The position numbers and the translations under genes are program-made. A model generated the notes under the pieces. It was not told the origin of the DNA. It made no database searches and saw only the letters and a list, made by a program, of their open reading frames with translations. A stretch of 64,000 nt of DNA, taken from Anabaena sp051781005. Its GTDB lineage: Bacteria; Cyanobacteriota; Cyanobacteriia; Cyanobacteriales; Nostocaceae. This document shows positions 33,784-43,467 of the stretch, one piece after another. Position 1 is the stretch's first letter. Every line of letters starts with the position of its first letter. The stretch covers positions 1 to 64,000 of the forward strand of contig NZ_JBPWOA010000021.1 in the NCBI RefSeq assembly GCF_051781005.1, read 5' to 3'.

Positions 33784-35076
33784 TTAATTGTCATCAGGTT
33801 TTCTAAAATCTGCCTTCCATTCGTCTTCTATCAAATAGACCATATATTCTTCTTCTTGCACTGGTGGTAGCCCATGAGATTCTAAAACTTGTGGTTGTTG
33901 TATCTCCCCATTATCATGGTCAATTTTTTCTAGATATAAATCAAATTCCCATTCATTCCGTAAATCAAAGATAAATTGTAAATGATTTTCTACTTCTAGG
34001 GATAAATCACCTAAACGAAAATCGCTAGTATCGGGGTTAAACTCTAGTTCAGCATGGTCTAATTCAAAAATTCTGCCCATGCGGTTTTGGTGAATAAATC
34101 TGTATAGGTGTCGAGGGTCAAAATCAAAAGCTTCGACAATTGCTGTAGCTACTTCATCTAAATTTAAATGACTAGGAATAGCAATGCGTCGCCAAGCATT
34201 ATGTAAAGTGACTTTAAATATATAAGTACCTTCAGTAAAACCGCCTTCTGCAATCACTAAAGTTTGTGACCATTCAGGGAAATAGGGTTGAAAATAAGGT
34301 TTTAAAGTCTCAAAAGCTATCCGAAAATCCTGCCGAAATTGGGCATAATTTTCTATTTTGATATCTGTACGGCTTTCTGTTAATACAGCCATAATTGCAT
34401 TACCCCAAGGCAAAGGTTTAACATCAGTAAAACGCCAGCCTTTAGAGGGTTGTGGTTTTCCTGATGTCAGTTCAATTAAGCCAAATAAATGCAAAAGAGC
34501 GAGATTATGGAAACCAGGATAATATAATTTATCTTGTTCTGAATAATTATTAAATTTTAATCCTGCTTCTGGGATATCTCCCCAAAATAATAAACATAGA
34601 TATGCTTGATCAAACATATCTCTTTCGTCACCTAATAGTTTATTGTCTCCCCAAACTAACCAAGATTCTAATAGTGTAAAATATTGTTCTGTGGGGTTGA
34701 GATTATGCCAAATTTGGAGAATTTTTGGATCTAAAACTAATTTGGTCTTTTTACCTGTGGTAATTAGTTGAGATAGTCCAGAAGCGCGGAGGAGGAAATA
34801 AAGACCGTGAATATAGGGGTAAGATTTTTGGACAGGACGTTTGAGGTTAATGTCTATGGGATAACTCAACTTAGAGTTAAGTTGCTGGAAATATTTCAGG
34901 GGAAATTGGCGATGAGTGCTACTAACTTGAACGCCATCAGGTTGGAGAAATTCTAAAATAGTTTGAAAATCTTTGAGAATTTTTCCTGGGGTATGTTGAC
35001 TAATGGTTTGTTGTTGAAGTAGTTGTTTTTTATCTTCCGTCAGAGGTAATTTATCTCGGATTTTATCGGGAATCAT
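33784..35076 (-). CDS. Plasmid pRiA4b ORF-3 family protein
   Basis: 430 aa. The second half matches the pRiA4b ORF-3-like domain (PF07929): YIFKVTLHNAWRRIAIPSHLNLDEVATAIVEAF, DPRHLYRFIHQN and FDLRNEWEFDLYLEKI. The N-terminal half contains helical segments (YIHGLYFLLRASGLSQLITTGK, GWRFTDVKPLPWGNAI) seen in longer members. No enzymatic motif is visible, and the family's function is not known. The neighbourhood of gene remnants and repeats suggests an accessory gene. Confidence 0.87.
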   Translation of the reverse strand: MIPDKIRDKLPLTEDKKQLLQQQTISQHTPGKILKDFQTILEFLQPDGVQVSSTHRQFPLKYFQQLNSKLSYPIDINLKRPVQKSYPYIHGLYFLLRASGLSQLITTGKKTKLVLDPKILQIWHNLNPTEQYFTLLESWLVWGDNKLLGDERDMFDQAYLCLLFWGDIPEAGLKFNNYSEQDKLYYPGFHNLALLHLFGLIELTSGKPQPSKGWRFTDVKPLPWGNAIMAVLTESRTDIKIENYAQFRQDFRIAFETLKPYFQPYFPEWSQTLVIAEGGFTEGTYIFKVTLHNAWRRIAIPSHLNLDEVATAIVEAFDFDPRHLYRFIHQNRMGRIFELDHAELEFNPDTSDFRLGDLSLEVENHLQFIFDLRNEWEFDLYLEKIDHDNGEIQQPQVLESHGLPPVQEEEYMVYLIEDEWKADFRKPDDN

Positions 35077-35082
35077 AGAATT

Positions 35083-35277
35083 TTAATTATCTGAATCAAG
35101 AAGAGGAATTTGTTCAGCAGTTAATGTCACAATTTGTCCATCTTGCTAAATGCTAATAGATTCTCCTAAACGGTGGTGTCTTTCTATAGCTTTAGCAATA
35201 GCGAGTTTCACTCCTGCATCAATTTGGCTAGATAATTTTTCAGGAATTGGTTTATTTACAGAAATTGGCTTATTCAT
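35083..35277 (-). pseudogene. Small antitoxin-like/hypothetical gene broken by an in-frame TAG
   Basis: A 65-codon frame from ATG 35277 (MNKPISVNKPIPEKLSSQID, then AIERHHRLGESISI) is interrupted at codon 44 by TAG (35146-35148) and continues QDGQIVTLTAEQIPLLDSDN to a TAA. The frame after the stop reads as natural protein, and relatives commonly have Trp at this place (SIAIW-DG), so TGG to TAG is the likely change. It lies 6 bp from the pRiA4b-like gene. It is dead unless the stop is read through. Confidence 0.65.
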
Positions 35278-35339
35278 TAGTAGTAATTTGTCTCCATAGT
35301 TGGGGTTGATAAATTATAGACTCTTGATTAAAAGGGCAT

Positions 35340-35492
35340 TCAGATATTAACTGTTTGTTCAGCTTCCCACTTCTCCCGATGCTGTTTGAGGATGCGTTCA
35401 AGTAAAACTGATGCAGGTTCTAATTCCCCTTGATGTGCTGTATCTCTAAGCATAACTTGTAATAATAGAAGAACTCTTAATTTATCCAGGTT
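35340..35492 (-). pseudogene. C-terminal remnant of a type I restriction specificity subunit (hsdS)
   Basis: An open stretch of about 50 codons ends in QGELEPASVLLERI followed by LKQHREKWEAEQ. This closely resembles the C-terminal conserved tail of HsdS proteins (GEL..DPNDEPASVLLERI....R..W). An upstream stop at 35493-35495 and absence of any target-recognition domain show it is a relic. No hsdM or hsdR is near. Confidence 0.55.
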
Positions 35493-35516
35493 TTAGGTTG
35501 ATTCAGCAAGCCCTAA

Positions 35517-38147
35517 TTATTTTGATTTTGGATAAGCAATACGTTTATGATGAAATTGCTGCCACACATCTACAAATATTTGAGAAATTTTTGACATTTC
35601 TTCTCTTGTTAATCCAGAGTCTATTAATTGTTCATCTTGCCATTTAGCCCGGATGATATTATTCAGCATATTTAATGCTTGTTCTGGAGTAGCATCTTTA
35701 AGACTTCGCAATGCAGCCTCACAAGAATCAGCTAACATGACAATTCCTGTTTCTCTAGATTGGGGAATTGGTCCATCGTAACAAAAATCCGCTTTATTGA
35801 CGATAATACTGGGGTCTTCCTTAGCCATTTGCTGGGCTTGGTGATAAAAATAAGCGATCGCCATTGAACCCTGATGTTCGGGAATAAAAGCTTGAATCGC
35901 TGTGGGTAGACTATGTTTTTTAGCCATTACCAAACCTTCAGTTACGTGCTTTTTGATAATTGCTGCACTTTGCCAAGGATCTTTAATTTCCGTCTCGTGT
36001 TTATTCGGTCCTCCCATTTGATTTTCAATAAATCCTAAAGGGTCATGCATTTTACCAATATCATGGTATAATGTCCCAGCCCTAACTAACTCCACATTGC
36101 AGCGCAGTTTTTTGGCCGCAGCTTCAGCCAGAGTCGCCACAAACAAGGTATGTTGAAAAGTACCCGGAGTTTCAGTAGCCAGTCGTTTTAACAACGGACG
36201 GTTAGGGTTAGCCAGTTCTGCCAAACGAATCGGGGTAATTAAATCAAACAGTTTTTCCAAATAAGGACTTAAACCCAAAGCGATAATACTCCAAGCCAAA
36301 CCCGATACAGCAAATAACAGCGCCTCTTGCAAAACAATATACCAAGCAGAACCAAACGCCGCACCAACAAGTATATTCAAACCCAAATAAATACTGCCTT
36401 GAGTCAAGCCAACAACAATACCTAATAACGCCAATTCCTCACGAGATTTAAATCTTTGGGCGACATAACTGCCCAAGATTCCCCCCGCAGCACCAGCCAG
36501 CAGCCCAATCTTACTGATCTCCATACTCACTGGTAGTATCAGTGATAGTAGTCCGACAACCGTCACTCCCAAAGTCGGACCATAAAAGCTGCCCAACAAT
36601 AAACCAATAGCACTCCATGTAGTATATGGCACACCAATTGCTAAAATACTAGGGATACTGAGAGTGAGCAATAAGATCAAAAAGCGATCGCGTTCTCGCA
36701 GGTGATTGCCAATCCGTCGTTCTACCCAAACAAAAACACCAAGGGCTGTGCTAACTAAGCCTCCTAAAAGAGTCAAAGCCAGCCAATTCACCTCTCTCCG
36801 AATCAAGTGATAATGCTCAAGCACATCAAATTTCCATTCTGTAATTCGTTCCCCCTTCTTAACGATTACTTCTCCTTGCCGCACTTTTTGCATTACCGAT
36901 GGCACTTTATCCGCTTCTAATTGAGCCTTTTGTCTCGTTTGTTCTTCATCTTGCATGAGATTCGACCGGAGTACAGCCAACAAAACTTTACTTGCCAATG
37001 ATTCAGCTTCACCAGGTATAGAGATTTGTACTTGTAGGCTCACGGCATCCTGTAAAATACTACGCGGCAGTCCAGGTGCTATACCTTGAGTAAGCATCCG
37101 TTCTGCACTTTGGTGTACTCCCATTTGTGTTTTTGCCCAATCCTCATCTGACAGTTGCAACAGGAAAGTTTCTGCATATACTGCCTGTGTTCGTTCAGCC
37201 TCCATTTTTACAAGTTTGTCAGTAGCTTTGGCATATCCCGATCTAATTTGGCCTATTTGGGTAATCAGTAAAGATAGATTTTTTTCTGAAGTAGTGAGGC
37301 GATAAGCTTCTAATTCTGCTAATGCTTGAGAAATATCCGTCTGTCCCTCCTTAATCAAGGGTATAGATAACGACAACAGCGGACTTCGCAAAGGTCTAGA
37401 AAATTGTTGTCTATCAGCTGGCCTTGACTTAGGCATCAACAATTTATAATTTTGTTTCTGATTATTTTCTAAAGTTATTTTTAGCTGTTGCCATTCAGAC
37501 TCCAGACAAGAACGGAGATAGCGTTGGGTAGGGATAGACAAAACTGATACATCAAAAAAAGGCAAAGGCCCAGCAACAGCACGAAGTTCATTAGCATCAT
37601 CGAGCAGTTGTCGCAAATGTTCGTTAATTTGTGCATTTTTTTGGGCATTAATCATCAATACAGGCTGAGAACTCGTTCTCACTGCTTTGCGCTCGTCTTC
37701 TGTTTGTTTGCGATCTTCGATACTTGCAGTATTAGGGGCAATAAATGTCTGTGGTGCAAAAGAACCAACTTTCATCTGAGGCTGGTTATATAATTCATGC
37801 CCCATTACACCTGTGAGAGATATCACGGCAATCACCAAAATTACCGCAGAACGCTTTTTATATAACCAACTGAACACAACAGCATAAATGCCATGATTAG
37901 TTTTGAAAGATTTTGGCGTTGAGTGAGGAGCTTTTCTTCCTTGTCGGTGTCCACCTTCGTCAGTGGTAGGTAACAAAAACACAAGTAAATTCTTGAGGAT
38001 ATTCCTGAAAAATTTTTTGTTATGACTCTGACTGCTGGGACTACTCGCCAAACCCAGCCACTTCGCTTTACGGCATAACACTTTGCACTGTCGCCGCCAT
38101 TGCCTGAATTGCTGGGTCAAAGACCGCAAAAATTTCTGCGTTTTCAT
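35517..38147 (-). CDS. 7TM-HD family phosphohydrolase (PgpH/YqfF-like), probable c-di-AMP phosphodiesterase
   Basis: 876 aa from the ATG at 38147 (MKTQKFLRSL); a TTG at 38183 is in frame. Order: basic cytoplasmic N-terminus, one membrane helix, a large extracytoplasmic 7TMR-HDED domain (KVGSFAPQTFIAPNTASIED), a block of about seven membrane helices (near 460-660) and a cytoplasmic HD domain with HTLFVATLAEAAAKKL, the HD pair in YHDIGKMHDP near 695 and PEHQGSMAIAYFYHQA. In Listeria PgpH the same architecture hydrolyses c-di-AMP, which in cyanobacteria is linked to osmotic and light-dark control. Substrate here is inferred. Confidence 0.92.
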   Translation of the reverse strand: MKTQKFLRSLTQQFRQWRRQCKVLCRKAKWLGLASSPSSQSHNKKFFRNILKNLLVFLLPTTDEGGHRQGRKAPHSTPKSFKTNHGIYAVVFSWLYKKRSAVILVIAVISLTGVMGHELYNQPQMKVGSFAPQTFIAPNTASIEDRKQTEDERKAVRTSSQPVLMINAQKNAQINEHLRQLLDDANELRAVAGPLPFFDVSVLSIPTQRYLRSCLESEWQQLKITLENNQKQNYKLLMPKSRPADRQQFSRPLRSPLLSLSIPLIKEGQTDISQALAELEAYRLTTSEKNLSLLITQIGQIRSGYAKATDKLVKMEAERTQAVYAETFLLQLSDEDWAKTQMGVHQSAERMLTQGIAPGLPRSILQDAVSLQVQISIPGEAESLASKVLLAVLRSNLMQDEEQTRQKAQLEADKVPSVMQKVRQGEVIVKKGERITEWKFDVLEHYHLIRREVNWLALTLLGGLVSTALGVFVWVERRIGNHLRERDRFLILLLTLSIPSILAIGVPYTTWSAIGLLLGSFYGPTLGVTVVGLLSLILPVSMEISKIGLLAGAAGGILGSYVAQRFKSREELALLGIVVGLTQGSIYLGLNILVGAAFGSAWYIVLQEALLFAVSGLAWSIIALGLSPYLEKLFDLITPIRLAELANPNRPLLKRLATETPGTFQHTLFVATLAEAAAKKLRCNVELVRAGTLYHDIGKMHDPLGFIENQMGGPNKHETEIKDPWQSAAIIKKHVTEGLVMAKKHSLPTAIQAFIPEHQGSMAIAYFYHQAQQMAKEDPSIIVNKADFCYDGPIPQSRETGIVMLADSCEAALRSLKDATPEQALNMLNNIIRAKWQDEQLIDSGLTREEMSKISQIFVDVWQQFHHKRIAYPKSK

Positions 38148-38422
38148 TACCTCTGGGTGTAGTTCCTTACTTTGATAGCCCAAAACAAGACAATCATGAC
38201 TACTGCTCCATGAATTATTAGCCTATATATACATAAATTGATTCTATCGGACAGAGTTTTTTAGCAGATAACCAAAACAACTACATATCAGACAGCGGTT
38301 TTTCTTACGCATTGGTTTGTGTGAATTGTAGCAGCTGATCTGCTCTAAAAAAACTTATCCAAAACTAGATAAATCCAGATAAATTAGAAATTAATCAAAT
38401 GCTTGAGTTAGAAATTTATGCT

Positions 38423-39349
38423 TCATCGCGGGCGAATAACGCGGGGTGCAGCAAAGATAGATAGTGGAGTCAATTCCCGATTTATGCCACATCCTTCTTT
38501 TGTGGGCTTGTTTGTATCCAGGGTAATATTATACACACCTGACCAGACTGCTACAAGTGCATCGGCTAATTCCAACATTTGGGAAAAACTGCTTAGTCCC
38601 CAGCCGGGTGAATTAATGGCTAACAGTTGCCAATTAACAGGAATGCCTGTTGTACTGTTATATGCTCCTGATAAGGCTCCAGTAATTGCGCTTCTAGGAT
38701 GTGAGTCCAGACACCAAGGATCTTCTTTCCCAGAATTATCGGTAGTTCGCAAAACTGTTAGTTGCCAATCTTCTAAGGTACTCAGAAAGCAATAAAAAGC
38801 TAAGGCGACATTGCTACTTAGTGGTTCTTGTCTACTCAGTTCGGTTCGCGCCTGTTCTAATTTTGCTCTTTGAGCTAATAAGGTATTAATTTGTAATAAT
38901 TTTTGTGTTAACGGTGTGGTTGTTTCTCCCAGAAAAGAAATTGTCTGGGGAATAAGGGTTAAGGGGTCGAGTTTTTCTGTGAGAGATTGAGCGATCGCAT
39001 ATCCTATAGCTAGGGCTGCATCTGTTACCATCGGCTCAGTATCCCAAATTTGTAATACTTGCAGTAAATTGTGTTTAAGTTTAATAGTATCTTCGTGAAA
39101 AAAAATTGCCACTGGTAAGGTCGCTAAAATTGTTTTTGCCCAAGCATGATCTGTTTTTTTCCAAACAAGAGATGCTTGTTGCTGACGCTTTAACCAATCA
39201 GCTACATCTAATCTACCCAGTGCAATTAAACTTTGGCTACCCAAAATAGCCATTTTACCTAAATCACCAGCATTCTCAATAGCTAAATTTTCTCCCAGGA
39301 ATGCGCCTATAAAAATACCTCTAACCCGACTTACGAGAGAATAACGCAT
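38423..39349 (-). CDS. ADP-ribosylglycohydrolase-like protein, probably without metal-site residues
   Basis: 308 aa. The N-terminal RVRGIFIGAFLGE, TDAALAIGYAIAQSLTE and the late segment AITGALSGAYNSTTGIP follow the ADP-ribosylglycohydrolase (DraG/ARH) fold. The usual acidic residues of the dinuclear metal site (G..GDALG at the start, DTDT near the middle) are not visible: the first motif reads GAFLGE. It is thus a divergent family member, possibly a binding or structural protein. It lies between aroQ and the HD phosphohydrolase on the same strand. Confidence 0.75.
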   Translation of the reverse strand: MRYSLVSRVRGIFIGAFLGENLAIENAGDLGKMAILGSQSLIALGRLDVADWLKRQQQASLVWKKTDHAWAKTILATLPVAIFFHEDTIKLKHNLLQVLQIWDTEPMVTDAALAIGYAIAQSLTEKLDPLTLIPQTISFLGETTTPLTQKLLQINTLLAQRAKLEQARTELSRQEPLSSNVALAFYCFLSTLEDWQLTVLRTTDNSGKEDPWCLDSHPRSAITGALSGAYNSTTGIPVNWQLLAINSPGWGLSSFSQMLELADALVAVWSGVYNITLDTNKPTKEGCGINRELTPLSIFAAPRVIRPR

Positions 39350-39431
39350 ACAATTTTGGATTTTAGATTTTAGATTTTGGATTGTATTGCAAATGTTTAG
39401 ATTCCAAAAACCAAAATCTACAACAAAACTC

Positions 39432-39896
39432 TTAAACTTTTTCCTTTCTTATATGATGTATCAATGCTTGTAAGCCCAACAAATAACTTTGGACACCAAA
39501 ACCACTGATTTGACCAATTACCACTGGAGCTATATAAGAATGATGACGAAAATCTTCACGACGATAAATATTACTAAGATGCACCTCTACAGTTGGTAAA
39601 TTCACAGCAGCGATCGCATCCCGCAAAGCCACACTAGTATGAGTATACGCCCCAGCATTAATTACAATCCCTTGATGTAGTCCTAATGCCTGGTGAATCG
39701 TATCCAGCAAGACTCCTTCATGATTTGACTGCACAGCAGTAACTTTAGCCTGTAACTTTAGTCCTTCTGCTTCTAACAGTCTATTAATTTCTACTAGGGT
39801 CAGAGAACCGTAAATTCCCGGTTCCCGCTGTCCTAGTAAATTGAGGTTTGGCCCGTGCAGTATCAAAATGCTTAAAGTTGGCAACGTTAACTCCAA
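39432..39896 (-). CDS. aroQ: Type II 3-dehydroquinate dehydratase
   Basis: 154 aa, the usual length for the dodecameric type II enzyme of the shikimate pathway. ILHGPNLNLLGQREPGIYG carries the catalytic loop with Arg and Tyr; VQSNHEGVLLDTIHQA, INAGAYTHTSVALRDAI and VEVHLSNIYRRE give the substrate-binding Asn, His and Arg. It converts 3-dehydroquinate to 3-dehydroshikimate. It starts 13 bp after the small gene upstream, so the two are likely co-transcribed. Confidence 0.95.
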   Translation of the reverse strand: MELTLPTLSILILHGPNLNLLGQREPGIYGSLTLVEINRLLEAEGLKLQAKVTAVQSNHEGVLLDTIHQALGLHQGIVINAGAYTHTSVALRDAIAAVNLPTVEVHLSNIYRREDFRHHSYIAPVVIGQISGFGVQSYLLGLQALIHHIRKEKV

Positions 39897-39909
39897 TCAC
39901 TCCAGGTAA

Positions 39910-40047
39910 TTAGCGACTGCGGCGACGTTCGTTCACAGGAATCGGAATTAGTTCCGGTTCCGGTTCAGCCTCTGGCCCCAGCAAGGCTCCCATTAGCTTC
40001 CGCGCTAACTCTTTAAGCTTTTCCAGTACCTTTTCTATATAATCCAT
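39910..40047 (-). CDS. 45-aa conserved-type small protein upstream of aroQ
   Basis: MDYIEKVLEKLKELARKLMG, then a Glu/Pro run (PEAEPEPE) and a basic tail (NERRRSR). AGGAG lies 10 bases before the ATG, a clear ribosome-binding site, and the frame is clean. The N-terminal half should form an amphipathic helix. I know no function. The 13-bp distance to aroQ argues for a shared transcript. Confidence 0.72.
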   Translation of the reverse strand: MDYIEKVLEKLKELARKLMGALLGPEAEPEPELIPIPVNERRRSR

Positions 40048-40221
40048 TGAACTGAACGCTCCTGAGATACTACCTCAATTTTAATTAACTTTAGTCGCAG
40101 AAACTGGCGTATTATTGCACCTCTGGCTTCTAACAGGGTTAACACGTTCTGAGATTTAGAGCTAAAGCCGCTGCTAAAATTTTATTTTGTGTTCTCCCTT
40201 ACCTATTAGATTATCACATTA

Positions 40222-40260
40222 GTGATGGGTGATGGGTGATGGGTAATGGGTGATGGGTGG
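40222..40260. repeat. Heptamer array (GTGATGG/GTAATGG)
   Basis: Five to six units of GTGATGG or GTAATGG downstream of topA, in the 266-bp gap before the aroQ group. Same class as 45903-45940. Confidence 0.85.
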
Positions 40261-40313
40261 CAGAATATAGATACTTTACTTCTTCATCTCCCCCAGTCCC
40301 CAGTTCCCAATCC

Positions 40314-42950
40314 CTAACTGTCCGTGTCCTTCTTTTTCGTCCTACTAGTTGATGACTTAGCTTTAGAAGTTGTTGATTTTCTGGTTTTGCTTGTGGATTT
40401 GGTAGATGCTTTAGCTTGCAGCAATTCCAATGCAGTAGACAGCGTTACATTTTCTACTGTTTGACCTTCGGGAATACTCACATTAGTTTTGCCATGCTTA
40501 ATATAAGGACCATAGGGGCCATCATAGATATTGATAGGAGCATCATCTTCTGGATGCGTTCCTAATTCCCGTAAAGCTGCCTTAGATTTGCTATTGCTAG
40601 AAGCACGTCCCTTTTTGGGTTCAGACAATAACTCTAAAGCACGTTCCAAAGTAATTGTCAATACATTATCAGCAGCTTTCAAAGAACGGTAGTCTTTCCC
40701 TTCTTTCCCCTGATCATGAACAACGTAAGGGCCAAAACGTCCCAAACTAGCTTGAATTTTCCCACCCGTGGCTGGGTGAACTCCCAATGTTCGGGGGAGT
40801 GCCAAAAGGCCAACAGCCATCTCTAGGGTGACATTTTCATGGGTAACACCTTTGGGTAGGGAAGCTTGTTTAGGTTTGGGGTTTTCGTCTGTTTTATCAC
40901 CCAACTGCACATAAGGCCCATAAGTGCCAATTTTCACATAAATTGGTTCACCTGTTTCGGGATGCCGTCCCACTTGGTCAGGTCCGGTGGTTTTTTGTCG
41001 CAGTAGGACTTCCACCTGTTTGGGGTCAAGGTCAGATGGTGTAAGGTCTTTGGGAATAGATGCTGTGACAATACCATCACCAGTGTCTACTTCGATGTAA
41101 GGTCCATATTTACCAATGCGGACTTTAGCATCTAAATTTTCTAATATTACGGTTCTAGCAATAGTTGCATCAATTTTACTTTCTTGTTCCCTCACCAGAG
41201 TTTCTAAACCTTGGTCGCCTAGATAAAATTTTTGCAGGTAGGGTAGCCATTTAGCTTCTCCTGTGGAGATGTCATCTAGGGTTTGCTCCATTTTAGAGGT
41301 GAAGCTGGGATCAACAATGTCGGGAAAGTGTTTCTCTAATAAGTCAGTAACAGCAAAAGCGGTGAAGGTGGGAATCAAGGCATTACTCACCAACTGGGCA
41401 TAACCTTTGTCGATGATAGTGCCAATGATGCTGGCGTAGGTACTAGGACGACCAATGCCTTCACTTTCTAGGGTTTTAACTAGACTGGCTTCGGTGTACC
41501 TAGCTGGAGGTTGGGTTTCATGTCCCACGGCTTCCAGTTCAGTACAAGTGGGATGATCCCCGACTTTTAGTGGTGGTAAAATCACCTCTTGGTCTTCTAA
41601 TGCGGCTTCGGGATCATCGGAACCTTCAACGTAGGCGCGGAGGTAGCCAGGAAAATCTATGCGCTTCCCAGAAGAACGAAAACCAGCGTCTTCTACTTGC
41701 AGTTGGACACTAATTTGCGTTTGGCGAGAATCAGCCATTTGACAGGCGACGGTACGCTTCCAAATCAAGTCATATATCGCCAGTTCTCTGCCGCCTAAAG
41801 CTGTTTCTTGGGGAGTACGGAAACTACTACCTGCGGGGCGAATGGCTTCGTGTGCTTCTTGTGCGCCTTTGGATTTGGTGGTGTATTGACGGGGTTGGGG
41901 GCTGAGGTACTGTTTGCCGTATTTTTGTTCTACACAACTGCGGGCAGCTGCGATCGCTTGATCTGACAAATGCACCGAATCTGTACGCATATAGGTAATA
42001 TACCCTTGCTCGTACAAATTTTGAGCAACCCGCATTGTGTCTCGTGCCGAAAGGCGCAATTTACGGTTAGATTCTTGTTGCAGTGTGGAAGTAGTAAACG
42101 GTGGTGCAGGTTTACGGGTGACTGGGCGTTCTTCAATGTCGTTGACATTCCAAGTTTTTCCTGTCAGCCGTTCCTTGAGGTCTACTGCCTGTTCCTCACT
42201 CAGCAACACCACATTGCGTCCTGTGGTAATTTGTCCCGTCGCGGCATCAAAATCGCTGCCTGTGGCAACTTTCGTGCCTCCAAGCGTCACTAACTGAGCG
42301 CTAAAGGGGGTTTTTTCCTGGAGCAAACTGGCTTTTAAATCCCAGTATGTACCTTCATGGAAAGCACGGCGTTGACGTTCCTTTGTCACCAATAGACACA
42401 CGGCTACAGACTGAACTCGCCCAGCGGATAGTCCCCAGGCGATTTTTTTCCATAGCAGGGGAGATAGGGTGTATCCTACCAAGCGATCTAAAATACGTCG
42501 GGTTTCTTGGGCGCGAACCAACTGCTCATCAATGGTGCGACAATTTTTCAAAGCCTTTTTAATGGCTTCTTGAGTAATTTCGTGGAACACCATTCGCTTG
42601 GTTGGCACTTTGGGTTTCAGCAATTGGTATAAATGCCAACTAATGCTTTCACCTTCACGGTCTTCGTCAGTTGCCAATATCAGTTCATCAACCCCTTTCA
42701 GGGCATCTTTAAGCTGAGTGACAATTTTCTTTTTATCCTTGGGAACGACATACACCGGTTCAAAGTCGGCTTCTATATTCACCCCAAGCTGCGCCCATTT
42801 TTCCCCTTTGACAGCGGCGGGGATTTCACTGGCCGACTGCGGGAGGTCACGCACATGACCCATTGAAGCTTCTACCCGATAGTCTTTTGGCAGGTAGTTG
42901 CGAATGGTACGAGCTTTGGTTGGAGATTCGACGATGACGAGAGTTGACAT
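40314..42950 (-). CDS. topA: DNA topoisomerase I (type IA)
   Basis: 878 aa. The Toprim domain begins LVIVESPTKARTI and includes ATDEDREGESISWHL (metal-binding acidic residues). The active-site tyrosine lies in YITYMRTDSVHLS near residue 319. EGIGRPSTYASIIGTI and the central domains are standard. The C-terminus has four repeats built on the pattern IGKYGPYI / IGTYGPYVQ / LGRFGPYVV / DGPYGPYIK instead of the zinc fingers of E. coli TopA, followed by a Lys/Ser/Thr-rich tail. It relaxes negative supercoils. Probably first gene of its own unit. Confidence 0.96.
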   Translation of the reverse strand: MSTLVIVESPTKARTIRNYLPKDYRVEASMGHVRDLPQSASEIPAAVKGEKWAQLGVNIEADFEPVYVVPKDKKKIVTQLKDALKGVDELILATDEDREGESISWHLYQLLKPKVPTKRMVFHEITQEAIKKALKNCRTIDEQLVRAQETRRILDRLVGYTLSPLLWKKIAWGLSAGRVQSVAVCLLVTKERQRRAFHEGTYWDLKASLLQEKTPFSAQLVTLGGTKVATGSDFDAATGQITTGRNVVLLSEEQAVDLKERLTGKTWNVNDIEERPVTRKPAPPFTTSTLQQESNRKLRLSARDTMRVAQNLYEQGYITYMRTDSVHLSDQAIAAARSCVEQKYGKQYLSPQPRQYTTKSKGAQEAHEAIRPAGSSFRTPQETALGGRELAIYDLIWKRTVACQMADSRQTQISVQLQVEDAGFRSSGKRIDFPGYLRAYVEGSDDPEAALEDQEVILPPLKVGDHPTCTELEAVGHETQPPARYTEASLVKTLESEGIGRPSTYASIIGTIIDKGYAQLVSNALIPTFTAFAVTDLLEKHFPDIVDPSFTSKMEQTLDDISTGEAKWLPYLQKFYLGDQGLETLVREQESKIDATIARTVILENLDAKVRIGKYGPYIEVDTGDGIVTASIPKDLTPSDLDPKQVEVLLRQKTTGPDQVGRHPETGEPIYVKIGTYGPYVQLGDKTDENPKPKQASLPKGVTHENVTLEMAVGLLALPRTLGVHPATGGKIQASLGRFGPYVVHDQGKEGKDYRSLKAADNVLTITLERALELLSEPKKGRASSNSKSKAALRELGTHPEDDAPINIYDGPYGPYIKHGKTNVSIPEGQTVENVTLSTALELLQAKASTKSTSKTRKSTTSKAKSSTSRTKKKDTDS

Positions 42951-43467
42951 GGAAATTTCAAAAAAAAGAATAGCTGCGAAGCTAAACAGTCAAGTTGAGA
43001 TAATTTCGGCGAAATGTCAAGATGAAATATCACGCCTAAGCAGTGATTTAATCCTTACACAAACTGCCGAAAAGGGGGAAAATTCTTTCAACTTTAGGCA
43101 CAGTCAGTCCCAGAAGACTGGGGGAGGTAATGCCAAATAGTTAAGTTGTCAGATATTTCCATCTTTAACTTATCTAACGCAAAATTGGCGACTACGGGTT
43201 TCAAAATATCTCTGAAGTGTAACTGGTGTGATGCTTTTTTTGCTTGAGGGTTGGGGCTTCTGAGCAATTATAAATTCTAATTGGGTACTTAGCTAAAGTG
43301 CGATGCCTGTGATGTACCACTGGATAGGAAGCAAGTTACGTAGAGCGTCTCGTCAGTCCTTAGAAACCAGGGGAGTATGTCAAAATGATATTGGGTAAAC
43401 AGATCAGAAATCCAACTTCAGTTATCTATCATCAAAGTCGGGAATCTTTAACCCGCCCAAACTAACC
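42951..43467. other. 517-bp gene-free stretch between topA and the Uma2 gene
   Basis: Upstream region of topA (-) and of the Uma2 gene (+). An 80-codon plus-strand frame overlaps topA and shows no protein-like character. No convincing hairpin, RNA or repeat was seen. Confidence 0.55.

Noticed and set aside
38418..38795. 125-codon plus-strand frame
   Set aside because: Antisense to the ADP-ribosylglycohydrolase-like gene; no family features.
41970..42297. Plus-strand frames inside topA
   Set aside because: Antisense shadows of a conserved topA segment.
42898..43140. 80-codon plus-strand frame at the topA start
   Set aside because: Overlaps the conserved N-terminus of TopA on the other strand; no ribosome-binding site or recognisable features.
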